A stretch of 38,093 bases of DNA, taken from the NCBI GenBank assembly GCA_947505255.1, contig CANNKP010000009.1:1-38093 (forward strand). Direction: 5' to 3'. The position numbers and the translations under genes are program-made. Below are positions 1-6,303 of the stretch, piece after piece (the stretch's first letter is position 1; each line of letters opens with the position of its first letter). The stretch comes from Flavobacteriales bacterium. GTDB taxonomy: Bacteria; Bacteroidota; Bacteroidia; Flavobacteriales_D; Crocinitomicaceae. The notes beneath the pieces are model-generated. The model ran no database searches. It saw only the letters and a list, made by a program, of their open reading frames with translations, and had not been told where the DNA came from.

Positions 1-1
1 C

Positions 2-400
2 AATCACTGGAAAAAGATTTCACCTTATGAGAACAAAAGTTGGTTGATTGTTCATTTCTGGAAGATTTTCATCACGTTCAACTTTATCACGTTTACACGA
101 ATCTGGTTCCGACTAGAAGATGAAGGCGCGCCTTTAGCCATGTTGAATCATATTTGGAATCACTTCGATTTTAAATGGACAACTTTCGTGAAAGTACTAT
201 CTACATATCAAAGTGTTTTTTGGGTGATTCTGGCAGGATATATTGTTCATTGGTTACCACAAAGAATAAAAGCACTATGGGAAAATTTATTCAAACGATT
301 CCCAATGCCTTTACAAGCTTTAGCTGTGGCAATTATCGTGATATTGATGTATCAAGCGGTATCGGATACGTTTAAACCGTTTGCGTATTTTGAATATTGA
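2..400 (+). CDS. MBOAT family O-acyltransferase, C-terminal fragment
   Basis: The reading frame is open from the left edge of the window, so this is the last ~132 residues of a longer gene. The segment around FITFTRIWFRLED matches the conserved C-terminal part of membrane-bound O-acyltransferases of the AlgI/DltB type (usual form T-x-x-W/I-x-F-F-R). Two hydrophobic helices follow, one near SVFWVILAGYIVHWL and one near ALAVAIIVILMYQAV, and the protein ends in FAYFEY. AlgI-like proteins move acyl groups onto extracytoplasmic polysaccharides, usually with a periplasmic SGNH/AlgJ partner that would lie outside the window. The catalytic His is upstream and not visible. A large inverted repeat follows the stop codon. 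The family call is reasonably firm; the substrate is unknown. Confidence 0.75.
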   Translation, partial: NHWKKISPYENKSWLIVHFWKIFITFNFITFTRIWFRLEDEGAPLAMLNHIWNHFDFKWTTFVKVLSTYQSVFWVILAGYIVHWLPQRIKALWENLFKRFPMPLQALAVAIIVILMYQAVSDTFKPFAYFEY

Positions 401-472
401 TTTTTTTATCTGTAGGCGCAGGTCGCGACCGGCGCCTACAGTCGCGACCTGCGCCTACAGATAAAAAATCAA
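397..472. terminator. Large inverted repeat between convergent genes, REP-like and probable bidirectional terminator
   Basis: A left arm (about 397-429) and right arm (441-472) of ~31 bp are nearly perfect reverse complements, differing only in T-run length. They are separated by an 11-nt loop. The inner arm is GC-rich (tgtaggcgcaggtcgcgac) and the outer arm is an A/T run on each strand, the form expected of a terminator acting both ways. It overlaps the stop codons of the acyltransferase fragment and of paaZ. A degraded half copy at 3600-3621 suggests a REP-type element. Confidence 0.75.
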
Positions 473-2517
473 TTCTGATCCAATTTCCGAACCATCGTCA
501 AAATAGTAGCCAACGCAACAGTTTCCCCTTCTTCATCATACACATCCACTAAGAATTTCACAATTCCTTTGGCAATATCGTCATCGGTGCGTTTTTCTTG
601 ATCTATTTTTTCTTTCACTGTAAAACGCACACCTAATGTTGCTCCTGGATAAACAGGTTTCGTGAAACGTGCCTCCTCTACTCCATAATTCAATAATACA
701 GGACCTTTCTTCGGATCCACGAATAATCCAGCTGCTTTAGATAATACAAAATATCCGTGCGCCACTCTTTTTTCGAAGATAGTTCCATCCAAAGACGTTG
801 CGTCCATGTGTGCATAGAAATTATCTCCTGAGACGTTTGCAAAATTCACAATGTCCGCTTCTGTAACTGTATGCTTATGCGTAAAAACTGTTTCACCAAT
901 CACTAATTCTTCAAAATGTTGTCTGAACAAATGTGGGTTTGCTTCTGGCATTTCTGCACCCACTTGGAATTGTTGTGTGATCTTCGTAATTATCGTTGGA
1001 TGACCTTGGATTGCGGTACGTTGCAAATAATGTAAAACTCCTCGTTTACCACCCATTTCTTCACCACCTCCTGCTCTACCAGGTCCACCATGCGTTAATA
1101 ATGGCATCGGAGAACCGTGACCTGTACTTTCTTTCGCACAATCTTTGTTCAAGACTAAAATACGTCCGTGCATGCTTGCTGCTCCAACAACATATTCCAT
1201 TGCTTCTTTGTCATTTGGAGTCACTATTGATGAAACCAATGAACCTTTCCCCATTCGCGCTAATTCAATTGCTTCGTCCATCGTTCTGTATGGCATAACT
1301 GTTGAAACTGGTCCAAATGCTTCGATGTTGTGAACATCCGTTTTATTGAAAGGATCGTTGTTTCTGAAAAGAATCGGCGAAAAGAATGCACCAACATTTT
1401 TATCTGCTCCAAATACTTCAAAATCATCCAAACTTCCGTAAACAATGTCTTGCGATTGAGATAATAACTCAACACTTTCTCTTACACGTCCAACTTGAAT
1501 TTGAGAAGCCAACGAACCCATTCTTACACCTTCAAAACTTGGATCACCAATTTTTGTTGTTGCTAAACGTGCTGCAATTGCTTTTTCAACTTCATCAATC
1601 ATGTTTTCAGGAACGATGATTCGTCGAACAGCCGTACATTTCTGCCCAGCTTTTACAGTGATTTCTTTTACCGTTTCTTTGATAAATAAATCAAATTCTT
1701 CCGTTCCAAGAACAGCGTGTTCTCCAAGAATTGTCGCATTCAAAGAATCTGCTTCTAAATTGAAGGAAACACTTTCTTGAACAATATGTGGTAATGCTTT
1801 TAATAATTTTCCGGTATGTGCACTTCCTGTAAATGTCACAGTATCTTCAGACGAAACGTGGTCAATAATTCCACGTCCCAGACCACAAACAAGTTGCAAA
1901 GAACCTTCAGGTAGAATTTTAGAATCAATAATATCGCGTACCATGACTTCTGTCAAATAGCACGTATATTCTGACGGTTTCACGATTGCTGGGACACCAG
2001 CCATTAAGTTCACTGCTATTTTTTCCAACATTCCCCAAATAGGAAAATTGAATGCATTTATATGAACTGCAACTCCTTGTTTTGGTACCATGATATGATG
2101 ACCGATAAAGGTTCCATTTTTAGAAAGTGGAGCCGCTGTTCCGTCAACATAATAAGACAAATCTGGAAATTGTTTCCTCAAAGATGCATTGGCAAAAACG
2201 TTCCCGATTCCACCTTCAATATCAATCCATGAATCAACTTTTGTTGCGCCAGTCCATGCACTTACTTGATAATATTTTTCTTTTTTTGTCATTAAATGCA
2301 AAGCCAAAGCTTTCAACATTCGTCCTCGTTCTTGGAAAGTCATTTTACGCAACACTTGTCCTCCAGTCTTACGACCATATTCCAACATCGCAGCATAATC
2401 TAAACCAAGACTTGATGTTTCACCAATCTTTTCTCCAGTAATGGCATTGTACAGATTCGTTTCTGTTCCTTCTCCATCAAACCATTTCCCTAGTGCGTAA
2501 CTTTGATACCGTTGCAT
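469..2517 (-). CDS. paaZ: PaaZ: oxepin-CoA hydrolase / 3-oxo-5,6-dehydrosuberyl-CoA semialdehyde dehydrogenase
   Basis: This 682-residue two-domain protein opens the ring of oxepin-CoA and oxidises the resulting aldehyde in aerobic phenylacetate degradation. Residues ~1-510 are an aldehyde dehydrogenase: NAFNFPIWG at 154-162, FTGSAHTG around 229, the general-base Glu255 in NLEADSLN, and nucleophile Cys294 in GQKCTAVRR. Residues ~535-680 are a MaoC-like hot-dog hydratase with the active-site Asp565 and His570 in SGDNFYAH. Length and order match E. coli PaaZ. No other paa genes lie in the window, so the rest of the pathway must be elsewhere or the protein serves another CoA-aldehyde route. The ATG start is the first in the frame and has no clear Shine-Dalgarno sequence. 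dusB ends ~57 bp upstream on the same strand. Confidence 0.92.
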   Translation of the reverse strand: MQRYQSYALGKWFDGEGTETNLYNAITGEKIGETSSLGLDYAAMLEYGRKTGGQVLRKMTFQERGRMLKALALHLMTKKEKYYQVSAWTGATKVDSWIDIEGGIGNVFANASLRKQFPDLSYYVDGTAAPLSKNGTFIGHHIMVPKQGVAVHINAFNFPIWGMLEKIAVNLMAGVPAIVKPSEYTCYLTEVMVRDIIDSKILPEGSLQLVCGLGRGIIDHVSSEDTVTFTGSAHTGKLLKALPHIVQESVSFNLEADSLNATILGEHAVLGTEEFDLFIKETVKEITVKAGQKCTAVRRIIVPENMIDEVEKAIAARLATTKIGDPSFEGVRMGSLASQIQVGRVRESVELLSQSQDIVYGSLDDFEVFGADKNVGAFFSPILFRNNDPFNKTDVHNIEAFGPVSTVMPYRTMDEAIELARMGKGSLVSSIVTPNDKEAMEYVVGAASMHGRILVLNKDCAKESTGHGSPMPLLTHGGPGRAGGGEEMGGKRGVLHYLQRTAIQGHPTIITKITQQFQVGAEMPEANPHLFRQHFEELVIGETVFTHKHTVTEADIVNFANVSGDNFYAHMDATSLDGTIFEKRVAHGYFVLSKAAGLFVDPKKGPVLLNYGVEEARFTKPVYPGATLGVRFTVKEKIDQEKRTDDDIAKGIVKFLVDVYDEEGETVALATILTMVRKLDQN

Positions 2518-2529
2518 AAAATTTATTTT

Positions 2530-2571
2530 GAGTTCTAAATTATGAATTATGAATCACAAATGATGAATTGT
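2530..2571. repeat. Heptameric degenerate tandem repeat in the paaZ-dusB gap
   Basis: Six consecutive 7-bp units can be read: gagttct, aaattat, gaattat, gaatcac, aaatgat, gaattgt. They fill nearly the whole gap. A cleaner set of the same period and consensus (GAATTNT) lies at 12621-12648. Confidence 0.55.
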
Positions 2572-2574
2572 AGG

Positions 2575-3567
2575 TTAAGCAAATTCGAATTCATTCTCGT
2601 GTTCAACGATATAATTCAAAATATCCATAATTTCATTTAATTCGAAAGAAGTAACTAATTTCAAACGATAGTCTTTGAAATGCGCAATTCCTTTAAAATA
2701 ATTGGTGTAATGTCTTTTCATTTCAGCGATTCCTAATCCTTCACCTTTCCAATTCACACTCATTTGAAGATGTTCTCTTGCTGCTTCTACTCGCTCTTTT
2801 ATTCCAGGAGGAGCCAAATGCGAACCAGTGTTCATGAAATGTTTTACTTCATTAAAGATCCATGGATAACCGATACTAGCTCTGCCAATCATTATTCCAT
2901 CGATTCCATATCGGTTTCTATATTCCAATGCTTTTTCAGGTGAATCAATATCTCCGTTACCGAAAATTGGAATTTTCATGCGTGGATTATTTTTTACTTC
3001 ACCTATTAGTGTCCAATCTGCATCGCCTTTATACAATTGTACTCTTGTACGTCCGTGAATCGAAATTGCTTCAACACCAACATCTTGAAGTTGTTCAGAA
3101 GTGCTTACTACAAATTTTGATTGTTCATCCCAACCTAAACGAGTTTTAATCGTAACTGGCAAATTCGTTTCCTTCACGATTGCGTCTGTCATCTGAATCA
3201 ATTTCGGGATATTTTGTAACATCCCTGCACCAGCGCCTTTACAGGTTACTTTTTTTACCGGACAACCGAAATTTATATCAATAATATCTGGATTTGTTCT
3301 TTCAATAATACGCGTTGCTTCACGCATGCTTTCAATGTCGTACCCAAAGATTTGAATTCCAACTGGGCGCTCATATTCATAAATATCAAGCTTTTGAACG
3401 CTTTTTGCAGCATCACGGATCAATCCTTCTGATGAAATAAATTCAGTATACATCAAATCCGCTCCATGTTTTTTACACAACGCACGAAACGGTGGATCAC
3501 TTACATCTTCCATCGGTGCAAGTAAAAGTGGAAATTCGCCCAATTCTATGTTACGGATTTTTACCAT
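2575..3567 (-). CDS. dusB: tRNA-dihydrouridine synthase (DusB-like)
   Basis: The enzyme reduces specific uridines in the tRNA D-loop to dihydrouridine using FMN and NAD(P)H. The 330-residue protein starts with the FMN-barrel motif LLAPMEDVSDPPFR (14-28). It has INFGCPVKKVTCKGAGAGML (98-117) with the proton-donor Cys102, then KTRLGWD, SIHGRTR for phosphate and FMN contacts, FGNGDI, and GIMIGRASIGYPWIF. The length is typical of DusB. A small C-terminal helical domain follows. The near-consensus hexamer TACCTTTA lies only a few bases before the ATG on the minus strand, so the mRNA may have a very short leader. The gene is read in the same direction as paaZ, but the two are functionally unrelated. 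Confidence 0.92.
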   Translation of the reverse strand: MVKIRNIELGEFPLLLAPMEDVSDPPFRALCKKHGADLMYTEFISSEGLIRDAAKSVQKLDIYEYERPVGIQIFGYDIESMREATRIIERTNPDIIDINFGCPVKKVTCKGAGAGMLQNIPKLIQMTDAIVKETNLPVTIKTRLGWDEQSKFVVSTSEQLQDVGVEAISIHGRTRVQLYKGDADWTLIGEVKNNPRMKIPIFGNGDIDSPEKALEYRNRYGIDGIMIGRASIGYPWIFNEVKHFMNTGSHLAPPGIKERVEAAREHLQMSVNWKGEGLGIAEMKRHYTNYFKGIAHFKDYRLKLVTSFELNEIMDILNYIVEHENEFEFA

Positions 3568-3599
3568 GCGGTAAAGGTAAGGAGGAAAATTGAATTATG

Positions 3600-3621
3600 C
3601 GACGACCTCTGCCTACAGATG
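3600..3621. repeat. Degraded half copy of the REP-like element at 397-472
   Basis: The stretch gcgacgacctctgcctacag is close to gtcgcgacctgcgcctacag in the right arm at 441-460. It differs by small changes and a two-base insertion. The partner arm is missing, so it cannot fold like the full copy. It lies upstream of dusB. Confidence 0.5.
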
Positions 3622-3663
3622 GAAGTTATGAATTGGAATTAAAATCGATGTATTGTTTGCAAG

Positions 3664-3697
3664 AAAAAATCCCTTCGAAAATTTCCGAAGGGATTCT
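3664..3697 (-). terminator. Rho-independent terminator of the rhuM remnant
   Basis: On the minus strand, AATCCCTTCG (complement of 3686-3695) pairs with CGAAGGGATT (complement of 3668-3677) across an 8-nt loop. A run of T follows (complement of 3664-3669). It sits just past the stop codon at 3701. Confidence 0.8.
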
Positions 3698-3700
3698 AAT

Positions 3701-4272
3701 TTAGGATGCGATGCCAAATTCACCGCTCTTATCGGTTGGAGGACTGACAGTTGAACTGCCTTTTTTCTGATCTATTAAGATTCGAGCATTTTTTAAAACC
3801 ATCGATTTAAGCACTACGTCATTGATATAAATCAATTGATGTGTTTTTAATCCTTTGGTGCGCATTGCTTGACCGCTTCCTGCCAATTTCAAATCAGCCA
3901 ATAGCACATTAAACTGTTCTACACCTGCTTCTTTGAGCAAATCGTCATTCATGGTTAAGCCTTTTACAATGTACTCTCTCAAACGAGCTGTAGCCCATTG
4001 TCTGAACTTTGTACCTTGAACACTTTTCACACGATAACCTACTGAAATAATTACATCGAGATTGTAGTACTTTGTTTCATAGTTTTAACCATCTTCTGCA
4101 GTTGTTCGGAAATTCCGAACAACTGAATTTTCATATAATTCACCTTCAACAAAAACATTTCACCCATTTGCGCTTGGGTCAACCAAACGGTTTCATCCTC
4201 CAAACGTGTTTGAATTATTGTTTGACCATCTTCGGTTTGGTAAAAAAGTATTTCTGAATTATTCATGTTCAT
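3701..4272 (-). pseudogene. RhuM family protein, broken by an internal deletion and a stop codon
   Basis: Three blocks of one RhuM-type protein lie in order but not in one frame. The N-terminus (4272 to ~4157) is intact and carries LEDETVWLTQAQMGEMF. About 15-16 codons normally present between MF and EGEL are then missing. The deletion is not a multiple of three, so the following block (VEGELYENSVVRNFRTTAED) is in another frame. That block runs into TAA at 4085-4087, where the family has a Lys in DGKNY. The frame then continues with NYETKYYNLDVIISVGYRVKS and RQWATARLREYIVKGLTM, and ends at 3701. The last ~65 residues do not match the RhuM tail I know and may be replaced. RhuM proteins were first named in Salmonella SPI-3 and are common in mobile islands; their function is poorly known. 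Confidence 0.85.
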
Positions 4273-4349
4273 TTTCTTGCGATAAACTTAAAACAGCTTT
4301 TTTTGATTGGGTTAAATTACAAAAATATGATCTTAGTGAAGCTTAAGTA
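4251..4349. repeat. Direct repeat copy 1 (upstream region and first codons of rhuM)
   Basis: These 99 bases recur with few changes at 5329-5425. The shared part includes the rhuM start codon with its next few codons, and the upstream leader down to agtgaagcttaagta. The two copies bracket dinD in the same orientation. Confidence 0.85.
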
Positions 4350-4358
4350 GCTGAAAAG

Positions 4359-4380
4359 CGCAGCAGGGCAACTGCAGCGG
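4359..4380. repeat. Interspersed repeat, short copy A
   Basis: The stretch cgcagcagggcaactgcagc has the ends of the longer copies at 5435-5476 and 5604-5646 but lacks their middle. It lies just past the 3' end of dinD. Confidence 0.55.
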
Positions 4381-4408
4381 ATCGGATTGTTTTACTTTAC
4401 ACCGCTTT

Positions 4409-5233
4409 TTACTCCAATTTATCCTTCTTTTTACTAGACGGGAGAAAATTTTCGCCAGTCACGACCTTTTTCCCTGTTAGTTCCTCTAGATTTAAACGAG
4501 CATCTTTGGCAATTTTACCACCTTTTTTACTGGCTTTAGCATTTTCTTCAAGCCCATTTGCTTCATCTGTTTCTGCAATTTGACGAGTTGAAAGTTCGGC
4601 AAGAGCCGTGAAAATTAATTCCGCTTCGCTCATGTGATCTCTTAAATTCTGAGATTGTAACCCTTTTATTTCTTTGTGATTTTGAACGCTTAAACCTGCC
4701 CATTCTTGGTGAATTATATTTGTCAAAAAAGCAAATTCATCACACTTACTAACTCCACTATCCTTCCAATAATCCGTGAGTTTATTTCTCGTCTCCTGCC
4801 CAGTCATGCGTTGTTGAATCCATTTTTCACTTCGACCCAATTTTTGCCAGTTTTCTCTTGCTCTATCTATCCCTTGACTAGGATCTGCTATTTCTTGCAT
4901 GCGTTCGTAGCCCACTTTTGCTAACCATTGCTTGAAAGGTTCAGCTTTTGGAGAAGGAATGGATTGAACAAGACGCAGAATTTCTTTTGTTTCTAAACAA
5001 TCTGTAGCATATTTTTTTCCATCATTCGACTCAAATTTCAGTTGTACGATTTTTTCGTACAACTGACTTCCCTCCTTCGTTAACTTCTTTTTTAAATCAC
5101 TCCAATATCTCTTGGGAATAGAACTATTCGTAAGGATTTCTATCACATCAATGACAGAAAAATACCATGTTTCAGTTTCAATTACCCGTTGACTCCTGAC
5201 TTTCTTACTTTCAAATAATTTTATTGAATCCAC
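4409..5233 (-). CDS. dinD: DNA-damage-inducible protein D (DinD)
   Basis: The 274-residue length equals that of E. coli DinD as I recall it. The N-terminal ~110 residues form a BRO-N-like domain (LFESKKVRSQ, WYFSVIDVIEILT, RYWSDLKKKL). It is followed by the DinD-typical LVQSIPSPKAEPFKQWLA, RMQEIADPSQGIDRA and RMTGQETRNKLTDYW. The C-terminus is lysine-rich. E. coli DinD is an SOS gene whose product inhibits RecA-driven strand exchange in vitro; the role here is inferred. The start is GTG, because the first internal ATG would remove about 110 residues. No LexA-type operator could be recognised. The gene lies between ~97-bp direct repeats, with a broken rhuM downstream and an RM fragment upstream, which points to acquisition as part of a mobile island. 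Confidence 0.88.
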   Translation of the reverse strand: MDSIKLFESKKVRSQRVIETETWYFSVIDVIEILTNSSIPKRYWSDLKKKLTKEGSQLYEKIVQLKFESNDGKKYATDCLETKEILRLVQSIPSPKAEPFKQWLAKVGYERMQEIADPSQGIDRARENWQKLGRSEKWIQQRMTGQETRNKLTDYWKDSGVSKCDEFAFLTNIIHQEWAGLSVQNHKEIKGLQSQNLRDHMSEAELIFTALAELSTRQIAETDEANGLEENAKASKKGGKIAKDARLNLEELTGKKVVTGENFLPSSKKKDKLE

Positions 5234-5328
5234 TCTGAAAAAGATTAATTTCTAATCTAATATAAGGTTAATTTGTAATCAAAACAAAAGATGAATGAAT
5301 TATTTTTCAATATCCGTGATCAATCACT

Positions 5329-5425
5329 TTTCTGAATTATTCATGTTCATTTTCTTGCGATAAACTTAAAATAGCTTTTTCGTAGGGTTAAATTACTAAA
5401 ATATGTTCTTAGTGAAGCTTAAGTA
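5329..5425. repeat. Direct repeat copy 2 (rhuM leader without a rhuM body)
   Basis: This matches 4251-4349 from the rhuM start codons through agtgaagcttaagta. After the first few rhuM codons the similarity stops abruptly near 5328 and the dinD upstream region begins. The copy is an orphan 5' end of a rhuM-like gene. The 427-bp gap 5234-5660 consists of the dinD leader, this repeat, two interspersed repeats and an RM gene fragment. Confidence 0.85.
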
Positions 5426-5434
5426 ATTGTATGA

Positions 5435-5476
5435 CGCAGAAGTGCATCCCGAAAGGACGGGACAAGATCTGCAGCG
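5435..5476. repeat. Interspersed repeat, copy B
   Basis: About 42 bp running from cgcagaagtgcatcccg through aaaggacgggacaaga to tctgcagcg. It has an internal tcccg/cggga hairpin with a 6-nt loop. It is nearly identical and in the same orientation to copy C at 5604-5646. Confidence 0.8.
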
Positions 5477-5490
5477 AAGCGGGCGCCCAG

Positions 5491-5592
5491 CTCATAAACC
5501 GTCAGATCTATTTCAGCTTTTAGTTCTTGGGCCTTTTTCTTATTCTCCTCAAACAAATCTATCCATTCAAATTCGTCTTTCCTGGTCAATGG
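5491..5592 (-). pseudogene. Stray fragment of a type IIG restriction-modification gene, C-terminal end
   Basis: On the minus strand this encodes PLTRKDEFEWIDLFEENK and AQELKAEIDLTVYEL. It is nearly the same as the C-terminus of the type IIG enzyme at 6304-9461 (PLTKKDEFEWMDLFEENK, AQELKAEIDRTDKEIDNMVYEI), but lacks about nine codons between AEID and VYE. Both ends run directly into interspersed repeats B and C, where similarity to the RM gene stops. It is too short to work and has no start or stop of its own. It is the scar of a second RM gene or a partial duplication. Confidence 0.8.
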
Positions 5593-5603
5593 TTGCTTTG
5601 TGG

Positions 5604-5646
5604 CGCAGCAGTGCATCCCGAAAGGACGGAACAAGATCTGCAGCGG
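5604..5646. repeat. Interspersed repeat, copy C
   Basis: About 43 bp beginning cgcagcagtgcatcccg and ending gatctgcagcgg, in direct orientation to copy B. It directly precedes the 3' end of the 191-residue membrane protein gene. From memory, sequences of this kind recur at gene ends in flavobacterial genomes; I could not check this. Confidence 0.75.
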
Positions 5647-5660
5647 AGCTGGTGTTATAG

Positions 5661-6236
5661 CTACTTTTTTAAACGATCAATTTGTTTTTTCACATGCTCT
5701 ATTGTACTCAAGTTGCTGTTTATTTGATTGAGAGCTAGTTTAATAAATTCTTTATGTGTCTCGCAGTAAACCTCATGATTTTGATCGTCTTTTTTTTCTG
5801 CATTATGATTGTTTAATTGCATTATGTATTTTCCATAAATCACAAGCGGACTGTTTTCTTTTAGAAACATGAAAGAATGATATATGTCAAAAAGGATTTC
5901 TATATCTTTTTTAAAGATCTTATATAGATCAACTTTTGATACACTTTCAAAAACGTCCTTATGTAAATCATGAAAGACATCTCCAGTATAAGATTCTGTT
6001 TTCCGGTTTTCAAAAAGACCTTTTAATTCTATCAGTTTTTCTTTCATACGAGTTAGGATAGCATTTTGGATGTCCAAATCACTATGAATTAACTTCTTTT
6101 TATTACACAAGTCGATCTTTAACTTTATCCACCCAACAAGTAAAATACTTAACTGACCTATCACTGCTCCAATTAGCGCAGCAACTATTGTATTTACATA
6201 TGGAAGACTAGTAGATGTTTGAAGTATCATTTTCAT
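5661..6236 (-). CDS. Hypothetical one-helix membrane protein next to the RM gene
   Basis: I do not recognise this 191-residue protein. One strong hydrophobic helix lies at about residues 12-36 (IVAALIGAVIGQLSILLVGW). A charged, mostly helical cytoplasmic-type domain rich in Lys, Glu and Asp follows, possibly coiled-coil near the end (QINSNLSTIEHVKKQIDRLKK). There is no signal peptidase site and no enzyme motif. It lies ~67 bp downstream of the type IIG RM gene on the same strand and could be co-transcribed with it. The layout of N-terminal anchor plus helical domain is seen in many defence-island accessory proteins, but the sequence shows nothing to prove that role. The ATG is the first in the frame. 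Confidence 0.65.
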   Translation of the reverse strand: MKMILQTSTSLPYVNTIVAALIGAVIGQLSILLVGWIKLKIDLCNKKKLIHSDLDIQNAILTRMKEKLIELKGLFENRKTESYTGDVFHDLHKDVFESVSKVDLYKIFKKDIEILFDIYHSFMFLKENSPLVIYGKYIMQLNNHNAEKKDDQNHEVYCETHKEFIKLALNQINSNLSTIEHVKKQIDRLKK

Positions 6237-6303
6237 TGGCTATAACTTATTCATATCTCATCTATTCAATTAATTCTAAATATTAATTAATGGTTATTAT
6301 CGT

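Noticed and set aside
469-2517. A phenylacetate degradation cluster
   Set aside because: Only paaZ is present; neighbours are dusB and an acyltransferase, so no cluster can be claimed.
4409-5233. A phage BRO/anti-repressor gene
   Set aside because: The N-terminal domain is BRO-like, but the full length and the C-terminal motifs (PSPKAEPFKQWLA, DPSQGIDRA) are those of DinD, and no phage genes lie nearby.
5419-5634. A 71-codon minus-strand open frame across the RM fragment
   Set aside because: Its ends are translated interspersed repeats and its middle is a piece of a known RM gene; it is a chance join and not a gene.
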